A stretch of 64,000 bases of DNA from Bacteroidota bacterium (lineage in GTDB: Bacteria; Bacteroidota; Bacteroidia; 2-12-FULL-35-15). The stretch covers positions 1 to 64,000 of the forward strand of contig JAQZBR010000004.1 of NCBI GenBank assembly GCA_029237775.1. Reading direction: 5' to 3'. The position numbers and the translations under genes are program-made. How positions within the stretch are numbered: the stretch's first letter is position 1; each line of letters begins with the position of its first letter. Below the pieces are notes generated by a model that was not told where the DNA came from, made no database searches, and saw only the letters and a list, made by a program, of their open reading frames with translations. Positions 5,598 through 13,613 of this stretch are shown in pieces.

Positions 5598-6818
5598 GTG
5601 GAAAACAATCATTTCGACATAATCATAGTGGGTGGCGGCATTGTCGGACTCGCGTCTGCATACAAGATCAATCTAAAATATCCTGAGAAAAAAATTCTTG
5701 TTCTTGAAAAAGAAAAGGAAGTAGCCGCTCATCAAACAGGTCATAATTCAGGTGTTATCCATTCCGGATTGTATTACAAACCCGGCTCCTATAAAGCTAA
5801 AAATTGTGTTGATGGAAGGCGTGAGCTTGTCGCTTTCGCGAAAGAACACAATATCAAACACGATATCTGCGGAAAAATTGTTGTCGCCACCGATCCGTCT
5901 GAGCTTGCGCACATGAATAAAGTTTATAACAACGGCATCGCAAATGGTGTTGAAGGGGTTGAAAAAATTGATGCTAAAAGAATCAGGGAAATCGAACCCT
6001 ATTGTGTCGGGATCGAAGGGCTCTGGGTTCCATGTACCGGAATCATTGATTATGCAGATGTCTCTAGAAAATACGTTGAGCTTATCCATTCTAAATTTAA
6101 AGGGAGTAAGGTGTTGACTGATCACGAAGTGACAGCCTTCGAAAAACATAACAGCCATACTTCTGTCATCACTCCCAAAGGTACGTTCAAAGGAAATTAC
6201 ATCATTACCTGTGCCGGACTGCAAAGTGACCGCATCGCGAAAAAAGAAGGTGCAAAGACCGATGCCGCTATCGTAGGTTTCCGTGGTGATTACTTTGACC
6301 TTACCGACAAAGGGCTAAGCAAAGTGAAGAATTTAATTTACCCTGTTCCAAACCCCAAATACCCTTTCCTTGGTGTGCATTTCACGCGGATGATCCATGG
6401 TGGTACCGAATGCGGACCTAATGCCGTTTTTGTTTTCAAACGCGAAGGTTATGGCAAAACAGATTTTTCTTTAACAGATACGGCTGAAGCATTTGCCTTC
6501 AGAGGTACCTGGAAATTCTTTGCAAAGAATATGAAATTCGGATGGGATGAATATCGTGGTGCTTTTTCCAAAACATTTTTCCTGAAGCGTCTCCGCAAAT
6601 TAATTCCTACACTCGAAATGGATGACCTGAAGCCTGGACGTGCCGGAGTGCGCGCAATGGCTTTGGCTCCGGAAGGTGAGATGATCGATGATTTTAAAAT
6701 TGAAGTAAATGGCAATGCAATTCACGTTTTGAATGCACCATCACCGGCTGCAACTTCTTCTCTGGCGATCGGCACCGCCATCCAGCAAATGGCCACGGAG
6801 CATTTTAATTTGTCTTAA
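5598..6818 (+). CDS. lhgO: L-2-hydroxyglutarate oxidase
   Basis: FAD-dependent oxidase of 406 residues that oxidises L-2-hydroxyglutarate to 2-oxoglutarate. The dinucleotide-binding motif IIIVGGGIVGLASAY lies near residues 8-22, followed by LVLEKEKEVAAHQTGHNSGV and IHSGLYYKPGSYKAKNC, the family signature around the flavin. The C-terminus has GRAGVRAMAL and the FAD-closing segment NAPSPAATSSLAIG. Length matches the family (about 400). The start is GTG at 5598, fixed by the FDIIIVGGG strand beginning five residues later. It stands alone, divergent from the recombinase gene. Confidence 0.92.
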   Translation: MENNHFDIIIVGGGIVGLASAYKINLKYPEKKILVLEKEKEVAAHQTGHNSGVIHSGLYYKPGSYKAKNCVDGRRELVAFAKEHNIKHDICGKIVVATDPSELAHMNKVYNNGIANGVEGVEKIDAKRIREIEPYCVGIEGLWVPCTGIIDYADVSRKYVELIHSKFKGSKVLTDHEVTAFEKHNSHTSVITPKGTFKGNYIITCAGLQSDRIAKKEGAKTDAAIVGFRGDYFDLTDKGLSKVKNLIYPVPNPKYPFLGVHFTRMIHGGTECGPNAVFVFKREGYGKTDFSLTDTAEAFAFRGTWKFFAKNMKFGWDEYRGAFSKTFFLKRLRKLIPTLEMDDLKPGRAGVRAMALAPEGEMIDDFKIEVNGNAIHVLNAPSPAATSSLAIGTAIQQMATEHFNLS

Positions 6819-6941
6819 AAATAAGTAAGCATTTCATCCAACAAACTGGCTGCAACAATAAATACATCCTATGTGCTGTGAAATAGCTGGTTCCCACGCG
6901 TTCGATTTGGAATTTCTCATGAAATTTTGCGCCTTTTTACG

Positions 6942-6949
6942 TATATTTG
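6942..6949 (+). promoter_or_regulatory. Bacteroidota -7 element of the toxin-antitoxin operon
   Basis: TATATTTG is a perfect TAnnTTTG, only four bases before the ATG at 6954. The transcript would be nearly leaderless, and this decides the start over an in-frame upstream ATG at 6927. Confidence 0.6.
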
Positions 6950-6953
6950 TGCT

Positions 6954-7148
6954 ATGAAAGCAATGGTCATTACACCAAAAAATTCAGCCGAATATAAGTT
7001 CATTAATGACTTATTAAATAAGCTTGGTATTTCGTCAGCCACCATGACTGAAGAGGAATTGGAAGATATTGGTCTTTCTAAACTGCTTAAATCGGTTGAT
7101 AAAACTAAAAAAGCAAGCAAGAAGTCGATCATGCAAAAACTGAAGTAA
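6954..7148 (+). CDS. Antitoxin of a RelE/ParE-type module
   Basis: The 64-residue protein starts MKAMVITPKNSAEYKFINDL. Its acidic helix TMTEEELEDIG is followed by a very basic tail (KTKKASKKSIMQKLK). Short proteins of this kind directly before a RelE-fold toxin bind and neutralise it and often autoregulate the operon; no DNA-binding domain can be recognised from sequence alone here. The stop overlaps the toxin ATG (TAATG at 7146-7150). I chose the ATG at 6954 because the promoter-like TATATTTG lies between it and the upstream ATG. Confidence 0.75.
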   Translation: MKAMVITPKNSAEYKFINDLLNKLGISSATMTEEELEDIGLSKLLKSVDKTKKASKKSIMQKLK

Positions 7149-7414
7149 TGCAGGTCGAGTTTCTAAGTAAATTCTCTAAGGATATTGATCACATTTCAGT
7201 CAAATCCGTCAGAACAAATTTGTCCAGGTTGATCGATTTGATCGAGTCCGAAGAAAATCTGAATAATATTCCTCACCTTAAAAAACTTGCTGGTCACAGA
7301 TCGGCATATAGAGTTCGACTCGGTGATTATAGAGTTGGTTTTTTTTACGAAAACCATAAAGTCATTTTCGCAGGAGTGATTCACCGAAAAGACATTTATA
7401 AAGTTTTTCCGTAA
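7148..7414 (+). CDS. RelE/ParE-superfamily toxin
   Basis: The protein has 88 residues. The N-terminal strand and helix (MQVEFLSKFSKDIDHISVK) are followed by the strand pattern LKKLAGHRSAYRVRLGDYRV, then GFFYENHKVIFAGVIHRKDI and YKVFP. The core R.....YR.R.GDYRVGF...........HR..IYK is the hallmark of this fold. Members cleave ribosome-bound mRNA (RelE) or poison gyrase (ParE); which applies is not decidable here. It is translationally coupled to the antitoxin by a one-base overlap. Confidence 0.85.
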   Translation: MQVEFLSKFSKDIDHISVKSVRTNLSRLIDLIESEENLNNIPHLKKLAGHRSAYRVRLGDYRVGFFYENHKVIFAGVIHRKDIYKVFP

Positions 7415-7448
7415 GTTTTTGTTAAGAAATACATTATCTATATTCACC

Positions 7449-8372
7449 TTGAAAAAAAAGTACCTTTTAATATTTCTAATAACGTTTTGCAGCAATGCAT
7501 ACTCGTTTTCCGGTGCTCATGATTCGGTACCATACGTGAAAGCCGCAGGTATTATGTCTTCTACGCTTGTACGCACAACAGGCTCCTATAAATTATATGA
7601 TATAACTATTGATGCATTTGATCCGCAAGGAAATAAAATGCCGGTAAGAGTCCATTTTTTTGAAAACAAAAAACCGGGTAAGCTGCCCATGCTCTTAATG
7701 ATCCCTCCTATCCATGGCGTTACAGCCAGGGAAAAAAAAGTGAGCGAACATTTCATCTCCTGCGGTTATCACTCAGTTGTGCTCGAACCTGTTAAAGACA
7801 TTACCGACAGCTCCCTGACCTTAAATAATTTTAATAACAGCCTGCTCTCTTTTGTTAGTGCTGTCCGCTCAACAATAGATGTGTTTGAAGCAAAAGAACA
7901 GGTCGATCCTAAAAATTTGTTTGTCTGGGCGGCTAGTATGGGAGCATGCTATGGGAGTATTGCGGTAAGCCTGGATAAACGGATTAACGCTGCCATTTTC
8001 ATCGTTGGGGGAACTCCTATTGCCAACATCGTGACCGAATCACAGCAGGAGAATGTAGCCAAATACAGGCGCGAGCGAATGCAGGAAGAACATCTTGATT
8101 CCATCGAAGCATTCCGGAATAAGCTAAGAGAGAATATCGCCATCGAAGTGGCACAATTTGCCAAACAAAGAAGCTCCTCTGATCTGATGTTCGTCATTGC
8201 ACTTAAAGACCACAGTGTTCCCACCCAATATCAGTTTCAGCTGGCAAAAGCTTTTGGCGACAATGCTACCGTGATCCAGAATAATGCCGGGCATGCAGCC
8301 ACCATATTAAAGATGCATCTTTCAAACCTCGATCAGTTCTCGGATTTTACAAATAGTAAACTAAAACACTGA
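7449..8372 (+). CDS. Secreted alpha/beta hydrolase
   Basis: The signal peptide KKKYLLIFLITFCSNAYS is followed by an alpha/beta-hydrolase domain. Putative catalytic residues are the serine in WAASMGACYG (nucleophile elbow, AxSxG variant), the aspartate in IALKDHSVP and the histidine in NNAGHAAT. The oxyanion region is MIPPIHGV. The TTG at 7449 puts the start right at the lysine-rich n-region; an alternative TTG lies at 7419. It probably acts on esters or amides in the periplasm; the substrate is unknown. It starts 34 bases after the toxin gene and is followed after two bases by a small membrane protein. Confidence 0.75.
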   Translation: MKKKYLLIFLITFCSNAYSFSGAHDSVPYVKAAGIMSSTLVRTTGSYKLYDITIDAFDPQGNKMPVRVHFFENKKPGKLPMLLMIPPIHGVTAREKKVSEHFISCGYHSVVLEPVKDITDSSLTLNNFNNSLLSFVSAVRSTIDVFEAKEQVDPKNLFVWAASMGACYGSIAVSLDKRINAAIFIVGGTPIANIVTESQQENVAKYRRERMQEEHLDSIEAFRNKLRENIAIEVAQFAKQRSSSDLMFVIALKDHSVPTQYQFQLAKAFGDNATVIQNNAGHAATILKMHLSNLDQFSDFTNSKLKH

Positions 8373-8374
8373 AA

Positions 8375-8737
8375 ATGAAAATTGCACTTCTTTACCTGAT
8401 GTCGGTTATCTATTTTGCAGCAGGTGTCTATCACTTCGTAAACGCAAAAATGTATCTCCGCATCATGCCTAAAGCTTTGCCTCTGAACACTCATCTTCCG
8501 CTGGTATACATCAGCGGTGTCTGTGAGATAATTGTTGCTCTGCTTTTGATCCCCGAAAGCACGCGCCCGCTCGGAGCCTGGCTCACCATTGCATTGCTTA
8601 TCGCTGTGTTTCCTGCCAATATTCAGATGCTTATCTCATTCTATCAAAAACAACATTCTGCATTATGGATCGCAGTATTAAGAATTCCTTTACAATTCGT
8701 TCTCATCTGGTGGGCCTGGCTTTATACTAAAAACTAA
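8375..8737 (+). CDS. DoxX/MauE-like four-helix membrane protein
   Basis: The 120-residue protein has four predicted transmembrane segments: ALLYLMSVIYFAAGVYHFVN, LPLVYISGVCEIIVALLLI, WLTIALLIAVFPANIQMLI and a C-terminal one around VLRIPLQFVLIWWAWLY. The motif AGVYHFVN and the PLVYISGVCEI helix are typical of the DoxX-like family (PF13564/PF07681 type). Biochemical roles of these proteins are poorly known. It follows the hydrolase after two bases, so the two are probably co-transcribed. Confidence 0.75.
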   Translation: MKIALLYLMSVIYFAAGVYHFVNAKMYLRIMPKALPLNTHLPLVYISGVCEIIVALLLIPESTRPLGAWLTIALLIAVFPANIQMLISFYQKQHSALWIAVLRIPLQFVLIWWAWLYTKN

Positions 8738-8755
8738 AGATCTGCATTCAAATCT

Positions 8756-8763
8756 TATCTTTG
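8756..8763 (+). promoter_or_regulatory. Bacteroidota -7 element upstream of the 945-residue OMP gene
   Basis: TATCTTTG (TAnnTTTG) lies 61 bases before the ATG at 8825. No TTTG at -33 spacing was seen. Confidence 0.45.
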
Positions 8764-8824
8764 TATTTACCGGATTAAACCATCAGCGGTAAGATCTGTC
8801 TCTAAGTATTTCAATTACTGTTCA

Positions 8825-11662
8825 ATGAAGCGTAGCTCAATTATTTTTTTCTTTCTTCTTTTTTCCTCACTATCTGCATTCGCACAAAACACACTTAGTG
8901 GCTCTTTAACCGATAAGTCTGACAATTCACCTTTGATCGGTGCGAGTGCCGTTCTTTTATTCCCTTCCGACTCTTCAATTTACAAAGGCGCTTCCGCAGA
9001 TGTGAATGGCCGTTACAACATTGAGAATGTTAAAGCCGGAAAATATATCCTGAAGATCACTTACATAGGTTACAATGATCATTTCCGTGACCTCCAAATG
9101 CCCGCAACCTCCCTTAACCTTGAAAACATTGCAATGCAGTCATCCAGCCGCCTTTTGAAGGACGTGCTCATCGAAGAGAAAGCTACCACGGCAGTTCAAA
9201 AAGGCGATACAACGCAATACAATGCAAACAGCTACAAAACAAATCCCGATGCAAATGCTGAAGATCTCATCACTAAGATGTCCGGTATAACCACTACGAA
9301 CGGGAAGATCCAGGCGCATGGTGAAGATGTTAAAAAAGTATTGGTGGATGGAAAGCCTTTTTTCGGTGATGATCCGAATGCAGTTCTTAAAAATTTACCG
9401 GCTGAAGTGATAGATAAAATTCAGGTTTTCGATCAGCAAAGTGATCAGTCAAAATTCACAGGCGTGAATGACGGCAACACTTCCAAAGCGATCAACATCA
9501 TCACAAAGCCGGGTATGAAGAATGGAACATTCGGTAAAGCATATGCAGGATACGGTTATGATAATGTCTACAAAGCCGGACTCAATCTGAACTTCTTTAA
9601 AGGCGATCGCAGACTTTCAATTGTATCGCAATCAAACAACATCAATGAACAAAATTTTTCTTCGGAAGATCTTGCCGGAGTAATGAGTTCCGGTCAAGGG
9701 GGCGGAGGCCGCGGCATGCAGGGTGGCGGACCTGGCGGGCCGGGTGGAGGAAACTGGGGTGGCGGGAACAACAGCAGCAACTTCCTTGTGAACGCAAAGA
9801 ATGGCATTTCAACCACTCACGCTTTCGGAATTAATTACAGTGACAAATGGGCGAAGAAGCTGGAGCTCAGCGCCAGTTACTTTTTAAATAGCAGCGATAA
9901 TAAGGCGGTACAGTTTACAAACCGTCAATACCTGCTCGCTTCAGATTCAGGACAGGTATATAAAGAAAACAACGTCAACAGTTCCATCAATACCAATCAC
10001 CGCTTTAACATGAGGCTGGAATGGAAGTTAGATACAAACAACTCTGTTACCATCACACCAAAACTCTCCCTGCAACAAAACTCGGGAAAGAGCGAACTCT
10101 CAGGCACTAACTCTATTCAGGATGATACGCTTAACAATACGAACAGTTTGTTTAACTCTGAGACGAATGCTTTTAATTTTTCCAACGACATTCTGCTTCA
10201 GCATAAGTTCAGCAAGCAGGGACGTACCATTTCTCTCAATTTAAGTACAGCTTTAAATACTACTGATGCGAACAGTGATCTGCATTCAATGAACAACTAT
10301 TATAACGATTCGAGCTTTATCTCCAACCTTTTTGATCAGGAATCAACGCTCATAAAAAAAGGATCAACGCTTGGTGCTAACCTGACCTACACAGAGCCTG
10401 CAGGTAAGAAAGGCATAGTTCAGATCAGTTATTCGAATTCTTTTAACCAAACCGATAACGATAAAAAGACCTACAATTATTCAGCAGTAAATGACGATTA
10501 CAACGATCTGGATTCTTCCTTATCAAATGTTTTTAAAAGTAATTACACAACACATAAAGCAGGACTGGGTTATCGGGTCAACGCTGCTAAACTGATGATG
10601 ATGGTTGGGGTAAACTATCAGTATGCCGTTTTATCTGCTGATCAGTCTTTTCCATCTACGTATAAGCTGGAACGTCAATTCAACAACATTCTTCCAAACG
10701 GAATGCTCAGGTATAATTTTTCGGCTAAGAAAACATTACGCATCTTTTACAGAAGCTCTACCACCCAACCTGCCATCGATCAATTACAAAATGTTCTGAA
10801 CAATACAAATCCAACTCAATTGAGTATTGGCAATCCTGATCTAAAACAGAATTACGACAATTCTGTTTTTGTGCGTTACGGGTCAAGTAATACTGAAAAG
10901 GGGACATCTTTTTTTGCAATGATCTCAGGCACATACACTATGGATTATATCGCGAACAGTACATATACTGCTACAAAAGATACGGTAAGGAATGGCATCT
11001 TGTTGTTGAGAGGGACACAGATCACAAAGCCGGTGAATGTGGATGGCTACACAAGCATGCGAAGCTTTATCACTTATGGCTTTCCATTCAGCCAGATCAA
11101 ATCAAACCTGAACATTAACGCTAATGCGGCTTTCATTAAAACACCCGGGTTTGTAAACGATAAGATCAACTATTCAAATTCACAAACTTACGGTGGAGGG
11201 ATTTCTGTGAGCAGCAATTTCAGCACAAAAATAGATTTTTCCCTTTCCACTAATCTTACCTATAATATCGTGGAGAACACGATCAGTAAAAAGCTGAACT
11301 CGCAATATTACAATCAGAACAGCAAGGCGAAGATCAACCTGATATTCCTGAAAAGTATTGTGCTTACTTCCGAGCTTACTCACCAGTATTACAAAGGTCT
11401 TTCGGAAGGCTACAATCAGAATTATTTGCTGTGGAATGCAGGCCTTGGTTATAAATTCCTTAAGGATCAGAAAGCCGAGATCCGTTTAACCGTAAATGAC
11501 ATACTTGAACAAAACACAAGCATCACAAGAAATACAACAGAAACTTACATTGAAGATGTGCAGACAAATTTACTGCAACGTTATTTCATGCTCACTTTTT
11601 CGTACAACATCCGTTATTTTAAAAAGCCGGCAGAAAACAATCCTGATAAAAAAGCTAAATAA
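8825..11662 (+). CDS. Outer-membrane beta-barrel protein, TonB-receptor-like, with carboxypeptidase-type N-domain
   Basis: The protein has 945 residues. A signal peptide (MKRSSIIFFFLLFSSLSAFA) is followed by a carboxypeptidase regulatory-like domain (about 22-110, GSLTDKSDNSPLIGASAVLL), a plug-like segment (about 120-235, with AEDLITKMSGITTTNGKIQA) and a long barrel rich in alternating Tyr/Asn/Ser strands. No TonB box is obvious. An extended glycine-rich loop (about 294-320, GGGGRGMQGGGPGGPGGG) is inserted after the plug. The family is common in Bacteroidota and thought to import or assemble large substrates; the substrate is unknown. Its stop is directly next to the convergent downstream gene. 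Confidence 0.85.
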   Translation: MKRSSIIFFFLLFSSLSAFAQNTLSGSLTDKSDNSPLIGASAVLLFPSDSSIYKGASADVNGRYNIENVKAGKYILKITYIGYNDHFRDLQMPATSLNLENIAMQSSSRLLKDVLIEEKATTAVQKGDTTQYNANSYKTNPDANAEDLITKMSGITTTNGKIQAHGEDVKKVLVDGKPFFGDDPNAVLKNLPAEVIDKIQVFDQQSDQSKFTGVNDGNTSKAINIITKPGMKNGTFGKAYAGYGYDNVYKAGLNLNFFKGDRRLSIVSQSNNINEQNFSSEDLAGVMSSGQGGGGRGMQGGGPGGPGGGNWGGGNNSSNFLVNAKNGISTTHAFGINYSDKWAKKLELSASYFLNSSDNKAVQFTNRQYLLASDSGQVYKENNVNSSINTNHRFNMRLEWKLDTNNSVTITPKLSLQQNSGKSELSGTNSIQDDTLNNTNSLFNSETNAFNFSNDILLQHKFSKQGRTISLNLSTALNTTDANSDLHSMNNYYNDSSFISNLFDQESTLIKKGSTLGANLTYTEPAGKKGIVQISYSNSFNQTDNDKKTYNYSAVNDDYNDLDSSLSNVFKSNYTTHKAGLGYRVNAAKLMMMVGVNYQYAVLSADQSFPSTYKLERQFNNILPNGMLRYNFSAKKTLRIFYRSSTTQPAIDQLQNVLNNTNPTQLSIGNPDLKQNYDNSVFVRYGSSNTEKGTSFFAMISGTYTMDYIANSTYTATKDTVRNGILLLRGTQITKPVNVDGYTSMRSFITYGFPFSQIKSNLNINANAAFIKTPGFVNDKINYSNSQTYGGGISVSSNFSTKIDFSLSTNLTYNIVENTISKKLNSQYYNQNSKAKINLIFLKSIVLTSELTHQYYKGLSEGYNQNYLLWNAGLGYKFLKDQKAEIRLTVNDILEQNTSITRNTTETYIEDVQTNLLQRYFMLTFSYNIRYFKKPAENNPDKKAK

Positions 11663-12832
11663 CTAATTCACTCGTGATTCAGATATGTAGTTTGTCTTTA
11701 CAAATGTTTTATTCTCAACCTGATCTGCTATTGTGATAAACATTTTTGGCCAGTCAACACCCGATCCTTTTTGTCCAAGCCTTACAATAATTAACTTCTT
11801 GGCTGGATTCACATAAACATATTGCCCCAGCATTCCCCTTGCGTAAAAATCACCTTTATCCGATGCTATCCACCACTGATGCTGATAATTCCAGGCACTT
11901 CCTTCCGTAGTGTCTATGGTAGTACATGCTTTTATCCATTCTTTTGAAACAACCTGTCGGCCGTTCCAATTTCCTTCATTCATATACAATCTTCCAAGTT
12001 TTGCATAATCGCGTGCTCGTGCATTCAGGCAGCAAAACGTTTTTTCCACGCCATTCCTTTCGCGGTCAAGGCTCCAGGTAGCATCAAATTCCATCCCCAA
12101 CGGATGCCATATCCTTTCCTGCAAATATTCGGTAACCGACTTAGTTTCTAAAGCGCGTTCGAGTACTACACCCAGCAGCTCAGCATTTACACTGGAATAT
12201 TCAAACTTCTTCCCCGGCTCAAACTTCAATTTCAATTTGCACACTTTTTTACGAATATTAATTCCGTAATAATATTCCACATTGCTTTTTCTTAAATGGT
12301 AGAAATCTTCGCTGAACGCTATACCGGATGTCATCTGCAATAGATGCTTGATCTTTACCTTATCAAAAGCTCTACATTTTAATTCCGGTATATAATTGGT
12401 TATCGGCTCTTCAACAGACTTGATATATCCATCATCGATCGCGCAGCCAACCAGCGTTGATGTGACTGCTTTCGCAATAGAGAATGAAGGAACCTGGGAG
12501 GATGCATTAAAATTATTGAAATACTTTTCATATCGGATCGTATCATCCTGAATGATCAGAAAAGCAAGCGTATTTCTTTTCAAAAGGAAAGAATCAAAAG
12601 AAAACTTATATCCATTATACCCCATGACATTCAGGTTCGAAATAAGTTGTTCCTCGTTTTGTGAACTAGTAAAAATAAATTTATCATCATGTGCGAATGC
12701 AGTGCGGAAAGGAAAGATCTTATGATCATTTACATCAGGCAGATTGTAAACAATTGTCCTTCCCATTTCACACGAACATAAGAACGTTAGTAAACATAAA
12801 AAGTACACGGATTTATAAATAGAAACCTTCAT
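11663..12832 (-). CDS. Lipoprotein serine hydrolase, beta-lactamase class C family
   Basis: The 389-residue protein has a lipoprotein signal (KSVYFLCLLTFLCSC, with the lipidated Cys probably at the SC pair). The beta-lactamase-related domain carries SFSIAKAVTS (the SxxK serine and lysine), FEYSSVNAELLG (Y-x-S in place of YxN) and HQWWIASDKGDFYARGMLGQ towards the end. Relatives are DD-peptidases, esterases and class C enzymes; a true beta-lactamase activity is not implied. It converges on the outer-membrane protein gene with no intergenic space. Confidence 0.85.
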   Translation of the reverse strand: MKVSIYKSVYFLCLLTFLCSCEMGRTIVYNLPDVNDHKIFPFRTAFAHDDKFIFTSSQNEEQLISNLNVMGYNGYKFSFDSFLLKRNTLAFLIIQDDTIRYEKYFNNFNASSQVPSFSIAKAVTSTLVGCAIDDGYIKSVEEPITNYIPELKCRAFDKVKIKHLLQMTSGIAFSEDFYHLRKSNVEYYYGINIRKKVCKLKLKFEPGKKFEYSSVNAELLGVVLERALETKSVTEYLQERIWHPLGMEFDATWSLDRERNGVEKTFCCLNARARDYAKLGRLYMNEGNWNGRQVVSKEWIKACTTIDTTEGSAWNYQHQWWIASDKGDFYARGMLGQYVYVNPAKKLIIVRLGQKGSGVDWPKMFITIADQVENKTFVKTNYISESRVN

Positions 12833-12881
12833 TTCCCCCTCCTTCTCAGTAAATATTGGTACTCACAAACTTGCAGATACG

Positions 12882-12916
12882 AAAAAAGACCTTCCATTGC
12901 TGAAAGATCTTTTTTC
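12882..12916 (-). terminator. Possible terminator after the 151-residue lipoprotein gene
   Basis: AAAAAAGA (about 12882-12889) pairs with TCTTTTTT (12908-12915) around an imperfect CTTCC/GAAAG stem, 15 bases downstream of the stop at 12931 on the minus strand. Confidence 0.4.
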
Positions 12917-12930
12917 AGAATAAACGTCAC

Positions 12931-13386
12931 CTACTTTTTTGTCAAAACAAGTGACATTGATCCATCATCCCCTCTCGATCCCTTCATCTTAAGCATTACA
13001 GCTGTCTGCTCCTCAATCTTCCAGTCAGTGCAGTTTAACAGATTCATAGGATCCACATCACCGAAATCCAATGATAAGCTCTGGTGATCACCAACAACAC
13101 CTTTCGACCACTTTCCTGTCAGCATCTTTCCTGTCCCTGCTGCTACCACTACACCTTCACCCTTAAATGTCAATGTATATGGAGTGTAAAAATCCGTATG
13201 ATCTACTCCATTCAATTCATATGCTGTAACCGCCCAGTTCCCGCGCATATTCGGATCTTCAGCATCTGTTGATCCGGCTTGACCTGTTTGTCCTACCGAT
13301 AATGGTTTCACTTCATCCTTTGAACATGATGCTAAACCTAAAGCCATCATCATGGCTACTCCTATTGTGATAAATTGATTTTTCAT
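12931..13386 (-). CDS. Small lipoprotein, lipocalin-like (paralogue 1)
   Basis: The 151-residue protein has lipobox LGLASC (MMALGLASCSKDE), then a Gly/Asp-rich linker and DPNMRGNWAVTAYELNGVDH, and several strands ending MSLVLTKK. The GNWAV segment after a DP..R/DAF lead is shared with the lipoprotein at 24599-25018, so the two are distant paralogues. This class of about 130-150 residues resembles the lipocalin-like or DUF5004 families of Bacteroidota; no function is known. It is probably anchored in the outer membrane. Confidence 0.7.
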   Translation of the reverse strand: MKNQFITIGVAMMMALGLASCSKDEVKPLSVGQTGQAGSTDAEDPNMRGNWAVTAYELNGVDHTDFYTPYTLTFKGEGVVVAAGTGKMLTGKWSKGVVGDHQSLSLDFGDVDPMNLLNCTDWKIEEQTAVMLKMKGSRGDDGSMSLVLTKK

Positions 13387-13582
13387 GACTTGTTTCCTTT
13401 CTAGTTAATTTCATATTAAAAGGGACAAAACGATTGCCACAGCGGCCCATTTTCAGGGCTCTATCGTTTAACAGGATAAAAAAAAAGCTAAAAAGGAATT
13501 CCTGTGATTTAAAGATTTTTCAATTCTGATTGGCCCTGGGGAAAAACGGACCGGGTGGGAACATGCGATTCCACATAAAACA

Positions 13583-13609
13583 AAAACTCCGGGGAATTCC
13601 CGGAGTTTT
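13583..13609 (-). terminator. Rho-independent terminator of alaS
   Basis: AAAACTCCGGG (13583-13593) and CCCGGAGTTTT (13599-13609) form a perfect 11-bp stem with loop GAATT, five bases after the alaS stop on the minus strand. Confidence 0.85.
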
Positions 13610-13613
13610 ATGA

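Noticed and set aside
5748-6224. Long minus-strand frame within lhgO
   Set aside because: It is a shadow of the strongly conserved FAD oxidase; the product shows no family features.
11663-12832. Antibiotic-resistance class C beta-lactamase
   Set aside because: Only the general SxxK fold is visible, with a YSS variant of YxN and a lipoprotein signal; most such proteins are peptidases or esterases.
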